DNA of 7,342 nucleotides from contig CAMNLS010000058.1 of NCBI GenBank assembly GCA_946543495.1, forward strand, positions 1 to 7,342. The letters run 5' to 3'. How positions within the stretch are numbered: the first letter of the stretch is position 1; every line of letters begins with the position of its first letter. The stretch is from an uncultured Selenomonadales bacterium (lineage in GTDB: Bacteria > Bacillota > Negativicutes > Selenomonadales > Selenomonadaceae). The notes beneath the pieces were generated by a model. The model saw only the letters and a program-made list of their open reading frames with translations, did not search any database and was not told the origin of the DNA. The position numbers and the translations under genes were made by a program. Shown piece by piece: positions 1 to 6,234 of this stretch.

Positions 1-704
1 ATTTTGATTCGACGGGGCTTGAGGCGGTAAATTACTTTATCGGCGACGAATTTTTAACTGCCGACGCGATTTTTACCGAAGAAATTTTTTTATTGCGTAA
101 TGCGTTTGCCTTTCGCCCAAATGAACGTATGATTCGCGAAAAGAAATCTCGCCGAGCCTTTCCTCACAAAAATTTTACGTTCGGGAGCTTAAATAACTTC
201 ATGAAGCTCAGCGACGACTATTTAACCGCTGTGAAAGCGATTTTAGACGCCTTACCCAACGCAAAAATCATTTTCAGAGACACGACGCCGCTTAAAAGTC
301 GTCAAAATGCGTTGATTGAGCGTTTAAAGTCGTTTGGGATAAAAAATGCGGACGTTAGGCGCGGTTCAGATGATTTTTTCACGGACTACAGCGAGATTGA
401 TTTGATTTTGGACACATTCCCCTATCCGGGCGGCATGATGACGGCTTTGGCGTTGTATATGGGCGTTCCGGTGTTGAATTTATGCGGTGGATTGCCTCAT
501 ATGAGGACGGGCGCAGATATTTTACGAATTTCGGACGTTGACGAGCTGATAACTTACGACGTGGACGCTTACATAAAAAAAGCCGTCGAGCTTGCGACGA
601 ATCGGGCGAAATTAGCGGCGTTGACAGAAAAAATTTCCGTTGATAGACTTACGGACACGAAAACTTTTGTCGAGGACTTTTATAAACGTTTGGAGGCGAT
701 TTAA
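1..704 (+). CDS. GT41 / O-GlcNAc-transferase-like glycosyltransferase, C-terminal part (5' truncated by window edge)
   Basis: The reading frame is open from base 3 to the TAA at 702-704, so about 233 C-terminal residues are visible and the true start lies upstream. A TTG at base 93 is internal, because conserved family sequence (DSTGLEAVNYFIGDEF) continues to its left. The order of motifs matches the catalytic C-terminal half of bacterial SPINDLY/OGT-like (GT41) enzymes: the FIGDEFLT segment, the FGSLNNFMKLS segment, LPNAKIIFRD, then DTFPYPGG followed by LYMGVPVLNL, and a final HMRTGADIL helix. Family members transfer sugars from nucleotide donors to proteins, often with TPR repeats N-terminal to this part; any such repeats would be outside the window. 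The UDP-contacting loop usually reads NGxTTT or GHTT and here reads PGGMMT, so donor use may differ. It is followed with no gap by the Uma2-like gene, which suggests an operon. The acceptor is unknown; flagellin or another surface protein would be a guess. Confidence 0.8.
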   Translation, partial: FDSTGLEAVNYFIGDEFLTADAIFTEEIFLLRNAFAFRPNERMIREKKSRRAFPHKNFTFGSLNNFMKLSDDYLTAVKAILDALPNAKIIFRDTTPLKSRQNALIERLKSFGIKNADVRRGSDDFFTDYSEIDLILDTFPYPGGMMTALALYMGVPVLNLCGGLPHMRTGADILRISDVDELITYDVDAYIKKAVELATNRAKLAALTEKISVDRLTDTKTFVEDFYKRLEAI

Positions 705-1286
705 ATGGCAATTATCAACGAACGTTTGCTTTATCCGTCTTACGAAATCATTGGAGGGGAAAAATTTATGTCACCTGCGGCTACACTCACTCACAGCGAC
801 ATTATCGGACGGCTTTACTTGTTCATTGGAAATCATCTGATGGAGCAAAAGAGCGGCTACGTTTACACTGATAATGTTGACGTTCATTTTTCCGACGGAA
901 CATTATTTAAGCCGGATTTATGCGTTGTATTGAAGGCTAACGAAAAGATTTTGGCTGGACGCAAGGCGATTTTCGGTGCTCCTGATATGGTCGTTGAAGT
1001 TTTATCGAAATCTACGCGGCGAAATGACTTAACGATAAAAAAAGACATCTACGAGGCGCAAGGCGTGCACGAATATTGGATTATTGACCCGTATATGAAA
1101 GCAATTAGTGTTTATCTCCTGCGCGACGGCAAATATTTCTTCGATGATGAATATATTTTGTTTGATGAAGAGGAATTTGAGCAACTAACGGACGAAGAGA
1201 AAGCCAAAGTCAAATATGAAGTGCCCGTTTCAATTTTAGAAGGGCTTAAAGTTCCGATTGAATTTATTTTTAGCTGGGGATATTAA
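705..1286 (+). CDS. Uma2 family (DUF820) restriction-endonuclease-fold protein
   Basis: This 193-residue protein matches the Uma2/DUF820 family (PF05685), a PD-(D/E)XK nuclease-like fold that is very common as stand-alone genes in cyanobacteria and some Firmicutes; its cellular role is mostly unknown. Family landmarks are present in order: YEIIGGEKFMSPA (residues 13-25), a conserved H30, FKPD with D71, PDMVVEVLSKST with E98 (93-104), lysines 112-113, and GVHEYWIIDP (120-129). D71, E98 and the lysines are the candidate active-site residues. An acidic patch (about residues 147-166) follows the core. The ATG at 705 is chosen because it follows GGAGG (692-696) at a normal distance and directly abuts the upstream TAA. 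A second strong Shine-Dalgarno (GGAGGGG, 753-759) precedes an internal ATG at 768, but starting there would delete the conserved IGGE segment. Its place between a glycosyltransferase and a methyltransferase-like gene does not reveal a function. Confidence 0.85.
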   Translation: MAIINERLLYPSYEIIGGEKFMSPAATLTHSDIIGRLYLFIGNHLMEQKSGYVYTDNVDVHFSDGTLFKPDLCVVLKANEKILAGRKAIFGAPDMVVEVLSKSTRRNDLTIKKDIYEAQGVHEYWIIDPYMKAISVYLLRDGKYFFDDEYILFDEEEFEQLTDEEKAKVKYEVPVSILEGLKVPIEFIFSWGY

Positions 1287-1287
1287 A

Positions 1288-2100
1288 ATGTTGAATAATT
1301 TTGAGCGTAGCGGGCTTTTAGAGTTCATTCCGCCTAATTTTTTACCGATAAAAGTTCTCTTGATTGAGTCGGAGGAATTTTTATCGGGCTTGAGGGAAAT
1401 TTTGCCTACCGCGCAGATTGCTTTACTAAAGAAAGAATCATCGCCTGAGGTTAAAAATCTTTGCGACGAGTTCAAAGCAGATTTGATTGACGAATTGCCG
1501 ACTGCGCCGAAAATCTTTGACATAATCCTTGCGCGAGATGTTCTGACGGTCGGGGAAAACTTTTACGCAATGTTAATGGCCTTCAATCACTTGCTTACGG
1601 ATTCGGGCTTCATCTTAACGCAATTTTATAACGTACGATTCGTAAAAGTTCTGGAGAATTTGCGACGCGGGCGATTTATGAACAATGAGCGGCGACTTTG
1701 GGCAAAGGCGGACGTTGTAAAGCTTTTGGACGACGCGATTTATAAAGAGATTCATTTTTTGCCCGGCGTGCGCGAAAATATTTCTGCGGACGATTGGAAA
1801 CGCTTCGGCTTTGATGATTTCAACGAGGATTTGACGACGAGAACTTGGTTGGTTCAAGCGTGCAAGTGTACTGCGGAGGTTGCCGCGCTGAAAGATGTTT
1901 TTACTCCCGAAGTTCGCGCCGAATTATCAAGAATTTTACACCGTATCGAGTATGACATTGACGCCGAAGAAAATTTTCAGCGATTGATGACGCTTTGCGA
2001 CCGTGAAGGAATTTTCGACGAATATTTAAGCGATTTTATAGAACAAGTCGTCGTTCACAAGGCGGCAAGACATTTAATCCGCAGTAGGCTGATAAACTAA
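1288..2100 (+). CDS. Class I methyltransferase-like protein (Methyltransf_23 style), probably lacking a SAM-binding motif I
   Basis: The protein has 270 residues from the ATG at 1288, which follows GGGGA (1276-1280) at 7 nt and lies 1 nt after the upstream stop; a TTG 30 nt earlier is in frame but has no comparable site. The middle resembles methyltransferases found with glycosyltransferases in polysaccharide clusters: FDIILARDVLTVGENF (residues 77-92), a following L-x-x-x-G-F-I-L strand (103-110), then FYNVRFVKVLENLRRGRF (113-130), a counterpart of the usual PN-x-V...LLxGRF segment, and a helix ending at DDAIYKEIHFLPG. The place where a glycine-rich SAM motif (consensus like xLDxGCGxG) should sit reads IKVLLIESEEFLSGL (21-35) with no GxG. 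It may be an inactive or non-SAM-binding relative. The C-terminal helical tail (about residues 195-270) is not recognised. It is probably co-transcribed with the two upstream genes. The fold call is inference from motif order only. Confidence 0.6.
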   Translation: MLNNFERSGLLEFIPPNFLPIKVLLIESEEFLSGLREILPTAQIALLKKESSPEVKNLCDEFKADLIDELPTAPKIFDIILARDVLTVGENFYAMLMAFNHLLTDSGFILTQFYNVRFVKVLENLRRGRFMNNERRLWAKADVVKLLDDAIYKEIHFLPGVRENISADDWKRFGFDDFNEDLTTRTWLVQACKCTAEVAALKDVFTPEVRAELSRILHRIEYDIDAEENFQRLMTLCDREGIFDEYLSDFIEQVVVHKAARHLIRSRLIN

Positions 2101-2134
2101 AAAAGCCCGTCGATAACTTCGGCGAGCTTTTTTT
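2100..2134 (+). terminator. Intrinsic terminator, likely bidirectional, between convergent genes
   Basis: The arms AAAAAGCCCGTCG (2100-2112) and CGGCGAGCTTTTT (2120-2132) pair over 13 positions with one C-A mismatch and one G-T wobble around a 7-nt loop. A run of seven T (2128-2134) follows on the + strand. On the - strand the A-run at 2099-2104 supplies the U-tract, so the same hairpin can also end the convergent LysR transcript. Confidence 0.85.
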
Positions 2135-2149
2135 ATGCGCAGAAATATT

Positions 2150-3055
2150 TCACAGGATAATTTCTTCCCTAATGAACATTTTCTTGAACAGTTCGATAAA
2201 ATTCTTGCAGGCGGTCGAGAGCGTCTGATTCTTGCGCCAAGTAATAACGGTGTGCGTCGTCATTTCGGGTTCGACGATTCGTTTATAAATCAAGTCGCCG
2301 TCAGTCAAAAGGCGTTTGCTGGAGACGGGAATCATCGCCATGCCCAGATTCATTTTGACCATCAGCAAATCTTGAACGATGCTATCGGACACGCAGATTA
2401 TTTGCGGTTCAAAGTCCAGACGCTTGCAGGCGGTAACAAAGTTCGACTTCCAACGCAACGGAATAATCAACGGCTGGTCTTTAAGTTCTTCAAGCCTAAT
2501 CGTCAAGTCGTCTTCGCCACGAACGTTATCCGAGTTCATGACCATGACAAGCGGTTCATTGGGCAGGACGAGCAGTTCATAAGCGAGGTTATCGACTTGC
2601 GTCCGAGTGATAGCAAGTTCAATCATGCGGCTGTCAAGCAGTTCGATAACTCTTGCGCCTTCCGCCTCCCAAATCTCAAACGTGATATCGGGATAAATCT
2701 TGTGGAACGCGGCAATTAAATCCGGCAGAATCATTGCGCCCGACGTGGTGATTGTTCCGATACGAATCGTGCCCTTTGTCCCGCTGCCGATTTCCGTTAT
2801 CTCGCGAACAGTGCCGTCGACCATGCCGAGAATATTTTCTACGCGACCATAGAGGACTTGCCCCGCCTCCGTCAATCTGATTCGCCGTGAACCGCGCTCA
2901 AAAAGTTTCACGTGCAAATTTTCTTCAAGGTGCTTCATCTGTCTGCTAAGTGCGGGCTGAGCAATTCCAAGCCGTTGTGCCGCGTGGCTTATGTTGCCTT
3001 CCTCGACGATTGCAAAGAACGCCCGCATGTCTTTAATTCCGATAGTTTGTCCCAT
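2150..3055 (-). CDS. LysR-family transcriptional regulator
   Basis: This 301-residue protein has the length and layout usual for LysR regulators. The N-terminal winged helix-turn-helix reads FFAIVEEGNISHAAQRLG then AQPALSRQMKHLEE (about residues 14-45), followed by KLFERGSRRIRLTEAG (50-65) and the linker helix. The effector-binding domain starts near residue 94 with GTIRIGTITTSGAMILP, and a GMAMIP segment marks its second half. The start is ATG at 3053-3055, preceded by AGGAG about 12 nt upstream, a slightly long spacing. A two-codon ATG-ATT-TGA mini-frame lies between them but directly abuts the Shine-Dalgarno and is unlikely to be translated. The gene is divergent from gltX and convergent with the methyltransferase-like gene. 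LysR proteins commonly regulate a divergent neighbour and themselves, but gltX is a housekeeping gene, so the target and the inducer cannot be named. Confidence 0.95.
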   Translation of the reverse strand: MGQTIGIKDMRAFFAIVEEGNISHAAQRLGIAQPALSRQMKHLEENLHVKLFERGSRRIRLTEAGQVLYGRVENILGMVDGTVREITEIGSGTKGTIRIGTITTSGAMILPDLIAAFHKIYPDITFEIWEAEGARVIELLDSRMIELAITRTQVDNLAYELLVLPNEPLVMVMNSDNVRGEDDLTIRLEELKDQPLIIPLRWKSNFVTACKRLDFEPQIICVSDSIVQDLLMVKMNLGMAMIPVSSKRLLTDGDLIYKRIVEPEMTTHTVITWRKNQTLSTACKNFIELFKKMFIREEIIL

Positions 3056-3100
3056 TCGTCAAATCATCTCCTATAAGTTTTTTAACTCCGAATCAAAGCT

Positions 3101-3135
3101 TTTACGAATTATATCATAAGTCGACGCAATGTTAC
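3101..3135 (-). promoter_or_regulatory. Putative promoter of the LysR gene
   Basis: On the - strand a consensus TATAAT (3108-3113) is preceded after 16 bp by GTAACA (3130-3135, four of six matches to TTGACA). Transcription would begin near 3101, giving a leader of about 45 nt. The -10 box is convincing; the -35 box is moderate. Confidence 0.6.
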
Positions 3136-3153
3136 ATAGTTTCGACAAGAAAT

Positions 3154-3190
3154 TTGCAAGCGGCGGGCGACGCGGTTATAATTGACGCCG
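3154..3190 (+). promoter_or_regulatory. Putative sigma-70-type promoter of gltX
   Basis: TTGCAA (3154-3159), a 17-bp spacer, and a perfect TATAAT (3177-3182). The expected start is near 3189-3191, leaving a leader of roughly 25 nt. That is too short for a T-box or another riboswitch, so no leader-based control of gltX is visible. The box sequences and spacing are the same as those upstream of lepA. Confidence 0.75.
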
Positions 3191-3201
3191 ACTAAAATTT
3201 T

Positions 3202-3209
3202 GGGAGGAG
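3202..3209 (+). promoter_or_regulatory. Ribosome binding site that fixes the gltX start
   Basis: GGGAGGAG lies 5 nt before the ATG at 3215. An in-frame TTG at 3182 overlaps the -10 box, so it would be upstream of the predicted transcript and can be set aside. Confidence 0.85.
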
Positions 3210-3214
3210 ATAAC

Positions 3215-4555
3215 ATGAAAAGAATTCGTACACGCTTTGCGCCCAGCCCGACGGGTTATATGCACATCGGCAACTTGAGGACGGCTCTTTATGCTTATTT
3301 GTTCGCTAAGAGTCAAGGCGGCGATTTCATCTTGAGGATTGAGGACACTGACCGCGCCCGCTACGTAGCCGACGCCGTTGAGTTCATTGAACGAACACTT
3401 GCCGCCGCTAAAATCATTCCCGACGAAGGACCTCATCACGGCGGAGCCTTCGCGCCCTACGTCCAGAGCGAGCGCATGGACATTTATAAAAAGTATGCCG
3501 AGCAACTTGTCGAGAGTGGGCACGCTTACTACGAAGAGACCGAGCAAGGTCGAGCAATACGCCAGAAGATGCCAACTGTCGGTGAGACGACTTTTTACGA
3601 CGTTTTGCACGGCAACATTACCATTGCTAACAGCGAGCTTGAAGACCAAATCTTATTGAAGAGCGACGGCATGCCCACGTACAACTTTGCTAACGTCATT
3701 GACGATCACTTAATGGAAGTTAGTCACATCATACGCGGCACGGAATTTATCACGTCGACGCCCAAGCACGTCTTGCTTTATGAGTTCTTTGGTTGGGAGT
3801 TGCCGACGTTCATTCATCTTGCGCCGGTCATGGGCAAGGCGGAGGACGGCACGATTTCAAAGCTCAGCAAACGTCACGGCGCAACGAGTTTTAACGACTT
3901 GATTGAGGCGGGCTACCTTCCGGAGGCGATTACCAATTACGTTGCGTTGCTCGGTTGGAGCCCGAAGAACTCTTGCCAAGAGATTTTCTCTATGGAGGAG
4001 CTTATTAACAACTTCAGCCTTGACGGTTTAAGCAAGTCGCCTGCCGTGTTCGATTATGCAAAGCTCGATTGGATGAGCGGCGAATACTTCAAGGCGATGA
4101 CCGATAACGCCTTTGCTGAAGTCGCTGATAAATACCTTGCCGACTTCGACGAGCCGCGAAAAGTTTTCCTTGCAAGCCTGTTAAAGACGCGTGTCGTTAA
4201 GCTCTCCGACATTCCCGCGATGATTGCTTTCCTAAAGACGTTGCCGCCCTTCGACGTTGAACTTTTCACGAACAAACGCAACAAGGTTATGCCGCAAAAG
4301 TCAGCAGAGATACTCGCGCCCGTGATAAAAATTTTGGAGAAAGTCGACGACTGGTCGCTTGAGGTTCTCAACGATAAGATTGCCGCGTTCGTCGAAGAGT
4401 CGGGCTTAAAGGTCGGCTCGGTCATGTGGCCGCTTAGAATCGCGCTGTCAATGCAGAAGGTCACGCCGGGCGGCGTCACGGAAATTTTATATCTGCTCGG
4501 CAAAGAAACTTCGCTAGCACGACTGAACGCCGCGTTAGAAAAATTAACGGCTTAA
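3215..4555 (+). CDS. gltX: Glutamyl-tRNA synthetase (GluRS), internally shortened
   Basis: The product is a class I aminoacyl-tRNA synthetase that charges tRNA-Glu (and in many bacteria also tRNA-Gln) with glutamate in the cytosol. Visible are RFAPSPTG (residues 7-14), the ATP-binding HIGH-type motif HIGN (17-20), RIEDTD (41-46), DGMPTYNFANVIDDH (151-165), HIIRGTEF, and the KMSKS-type motif KLSKR (216-220). The C-terminal helical anticodon-binding part ends with WPLRIALS and a LLGKE segment (427-431). From the ATG at 3215 the protein is 446 residues, against about 465-490 in most bacteria. The difference sits at AYY-EETEQGRA-IRQKMP (104-120), where about 35-45 residues of the usual connective segment, including the CxC/zinc-site region, seem absent while the frame is kept. 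Divergent from the LysR gene; its last 12 bp overlap the convergent radical SAM gene. The function call is firm, and only the consequence of the shortening is uncertain. Confidence 0.95.
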   Translation: MKRIRTRFAPSPTGYMHIGNLRTALYAYLFAKSQGGDFILRIEDTDRARYVADAVEFIERTLAAAKIIPDEGPHHGGAFAPYVQSERMDIYKKYAEQLVESGHAYYEETEQGRAIRQKMPTVGETTFYDVLHGNITIANSELEDQILLKSDGMPTYNFANVIDDHLMEVSHIIRGTEFITSTPKHVLLYEFFGWELPTFIHLAPVMGKAEDGTISKLSKRHGATSFNDLIEAGYLPEAITNYVALLGWSPKNSCQEIFSMEELINNFSLDGLSKSPAVFDYAKLDWMSGEYFKAMTDNAFAEVADKYLADFDEPRKVFLASLLKTRVVKLSDIPAMIAFLKTLPPFDVELFTNKRNKVMPQKSAEILAPVIKILEKVDDWSLEVLNDKIAAFVEESGLKVGSVMWPLRIALSMQKVTPGGVTEILYLLGKETSLARLNAALEKLTA

Positions 4556-6142
4556 TCTGTCGACGTTGTACTTGGTGACAGCCTCGACGGGCGACTTAAC
4601 GGAATTCATCGGGCAGCAAACTTGACAGCCGCGAAAGTCTTCATGCAGGATTCGATAGCGGGCGGAGGCGTATTCAAACGAATTCAACACCTTATCCCAG
4701 TCAACGAACTCTTTGCCCGCCGCGTCACGTTGAATAAAGTTTTTAATGTTAAGCGTCGGCTCGAACCAGCCGCAGAAATCCAAACGTCCGTCGGGGTAAA
4801 GGTCAATCTCATTCCACGGCGCAAAGCAAATTTCTTTGTCGGTCTCCTGCTTAAGGTGTAGGCTCGGCGATATGTCATCAACCAAAGAAAGTTCCTTCTT
4901 ACCTGAGGCGCGACGAATCTCGTTGCGTCTTTTGTATTCGTCAAGAACCGAACGTCCTTCAGCCATTTGTAAAATCTTTGCGTACTTCGTCTTGAGCTCG
5001 TCAATCGGAATTGCTTCGACTTCCTGTTGAAGAAACGCCGCCTCGCCCGAAGGCATCCACAGCCGGAAGTAGACAATAATTTTTTCGGCAAGCACGCGTT
5101 CAAGTTCCATTAGCGTTTTCAAGGCGGGGCGTGAACTTTCAGGCTTGGTGAAGAAGTCGCCGTTCATGTCGTTTTCGGTGTAGTCGAAGAAGAAGACGAT
5201 AAAGCCCGCGTGCAGTTCAATCGCCAGCTCCACGAAGCTTAAGATGTCGTCGGCGTTGTCCTCGTTGATGACCATCGACAAGTCGGGCGCAAAGCAAAGT
5301 TTATCAGCCGCCTCCAGCTTAGCGAGATAGCTTTTGAGGTTGCGAATCATCAGCGGGAACATTTTCTTAGCCGTGGCGGAGTCGTCGCCGTCCCAACAGC
5401 TCTTCGCGAAAACTTCAGCATTGGACGCGTTGATTGAGAAATGAGCCTTGAAAAGATTTTGCGCGGCAAGCTCCTGGAACTTATCGTTAAAGGCAATGCC
5501 ATTCGATTCAGTCATCAAGGTTATCTGCGGGAAGTTGTCGCTCATGAACTTCATATAGTTAAAGCTTTCCTTGGCGAAGAACGCATCGCCGCCCGTAATC
5601 AAGACTACGCCTATCTTGTCGTAAATCGGCTTGCAAAGGTCGTAGTACCAGCTCGGATTCATCGCGTGGGTTGCCTCGTCTCCGAAAGTACAGCGCACGC
5701 CGCAATATCTGCATTTGGCGTTGCAAGCGTTCGTTATCCTGATTCGCAGTAGTCCGTTGCTAAGTTCCGTTCGGCAGTCGGGGTGGCGTTCCAATATCGC
5801 GGGCAAGACTCGTTCAAGCTCCGTGCGGTAGCGTCCTTCCTTAAAGCCGAACCGTTCAAAGTGCACCAAGGGATTAATCGTCACGTCGGGATTGCGCTTT
5901 AGGTAATCGGCAGTCGAGAAGAACGCGGAAGGGTCTTTGCCCTCGTGCCAGCCGACTTTCAAGTAATGATTCGCCGCGTCCAAATATTTCCCGAAGCCAT
6001 AAGCCTTGCAATACCATTCGCCGTCGAATAGCAATGAGTTTTCGATAAGCTTCTTGTCTTCGTCGTCCGTTTTCGGTGGTGGTGGCGCGGGCGGAGGCTC
6101 AGATTTTTTTTCTCTGCGGAAGAGTTTTTCTAGTATTTTCAT
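4544..6142 (-). CDS. Radical SAM/SPASM-domain protein with N-terminal glycosyltransferase-associated repeat domain
   Basis: The 532-residue protein is modular. Residues 1-30 are basic then proline-rich (EPPPAPPPPK). Residues 36-104 form two copies of a unit with WY or DY, an HY/HF, a G and an EGK/EGR ending, like repeats attached to bacterial polysaccharide glycosyltransferases. The radical SAM core carries CNAKCRYC (C140, C144, C147), which binds the SAM-cleaving 4Fe-4S cluster, with LITGGD (182-186) in the GGEP position. A SPASM-like C-terminus has C439, C457 and the C506/C509/C510 group, suited to auxiliary clusters. SPASM enzymes modify peptides, proteins or carbohydrates oxidatively. No precursor-peptide gene lies beside it, so the substrate is unknown; a surface-glycan link is inferred from the repeat domain. 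The start is ATG at 6140-6142 with GGTGAT 3 nt before it (GGTGATttcATG), matching the extended anti-Shine-Dalgarno. Divergent from lepA; the last 12 bp overlap gltX. Confidence 0.88.
   Translation of the reverse strand: MKILEKLFRREKKSEPPPAPPPPKTDDEDKKLIENSLLFDGEWYCKAYGFGKYLDAANHYLKVGWHEGKDPSAFFSTADYLKRNPDVTINPLVHFERFGFKEGRYRTELERVLPAILERHPDCRTELSNGLLRIRITNACNAKCRYCGVRCTFGDEATHAMNPSWYYDLCKPIYDKIGVVLITGGDAFFAKESFNYMKFMSDNFPQITLMTESNGIAFNDKFQELAAQNLFKAHFSINASNAEVFAKSCWDGDDSATAKKMFPLMIRNLKSYLAKLEAADKLCFAPDLSMVINEDNADDILSFVELAIELHAGFIVFFFDYTENDMNGDFFTKPESSRPALKTLMELERVLAEKIIVYFRLWMPSGEAAFLQQEVEAIPIDELKTKYAKILQMAEGRSVLDEYKRRNEIRRASGKKELSLVDDISPSLHLKQETDKEICFAPWNEIDLYPDGRLDFCGWFEPTLNIKNFIQRDAAGKEFVDWDKVLNSFEYASARYRILHEDFRGCQVCCPMNSVKSPVEAVTKYNVDRLSR
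5831..6028 (-). repeat. Two-unit protein repeat in the radical SAM N-terminus
   Basis: Unit one is about residues 39-72 (starts FDGEWY, contains HYLKVGW, ends EGKD). Unit two is about residues 75-104 (starts FSTADYL, contains HFERFGF, ends EGR). The two differ considerably at residue level and share the F-x4-Y, H-[YF], G-x-x-EG pattern. Similar repeats are familiar from alpha-proteobacterial and other surface-polysaccharide glycosyltransferases. Confidence 0.6.
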
Positions 6143-6151
6143 GAAATCACC

Positions 6152-6187
6152 CGCCGCGAATATACAAAAGTTTTATTGCAATGTCAA
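6152..6187 (-). promoter_or_regulatory. Putative promoter of the radical SAM gene
   Basis: On the - strand a perfect TTGACA (6182-6187), a 17-bp spacer, and TATATT (6159-6164, five of six). The expected start is near 6152, so the leader would be only about 10 nt and consist almost entirely of the GGTGAT ribosome site. The -35 box directly touches the lepA -35 box. Confidence 0.75.
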
Positions 6188-6211
6188 ACGCCGCAACCTA
6201 TAATGAACGCA
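6176..6211 (+). promoter_or_regulatory. Putative promoter of lepA
   Basis: TTGCAA (6176-6181), a 17-bp spacer, and a perfect TATAAT (6199-6204), with the start expected near 6211 and a leader of about 24 nt. The boxes and spacing equal those upstream of gltX. It lies back to back with the radical SAM promoter. Confidence 0.78.
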
Positions 6212-6234
6212 CTAACGATAAGGGAGAATTTCTT

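Noticed and set aside
2135..2719. 194-codon open frame on the + strand opposite the LysR gene
   Set aside because: It is fully antisense to a clear LysR coding region, has no ribosome site, begins at the terminator T-run, and its translation resembles no family.
3059..3067. Two-codon upstream frame (ATG-ATT-TGA) in the LysR leader
   Set aside because: Its ATG directly abuts the Shine-Dalgarno, leaving no spacing for initiation; probably accidental.
3102..3119. Possible LysR operator (TTA...TAA dyad) over the LysR -10 box
   Set aside because: The dyad is only three base pairs with a 12-nt spacer in AT-rich DNA and does not fit the T-N11-A pattern with good flanking symmetry; not supportable without comparative data.
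3183..3214. Possible T-box or other riboswitch leader before gltX
   Set aside because: The predicted transcript leader is only about 25 nt, too short for a structured aminoacyl-tRNA sensor.
4054..4503. 149-codon open frame on the - strand inside gltX
   Set aside because: Antisense to conserved GluRS sequence; low-complexity Ser/Thr-rich translation typical of a shadow frame.
4684..5103. 139-codon open frame on the - strand in another frame of the radical SAM gene
   Set aside because: Arg/Phe-rich out-of-frame translation; the SPASM region in the main frame is clearly the coding one.
6143..6234. Search for a precursor-peptide gene beside the radical SAM enzyme
   Set aside because: The 92-bp gap is filled by the two promoters and leaders; no small coding frame with a ribosome site fits.
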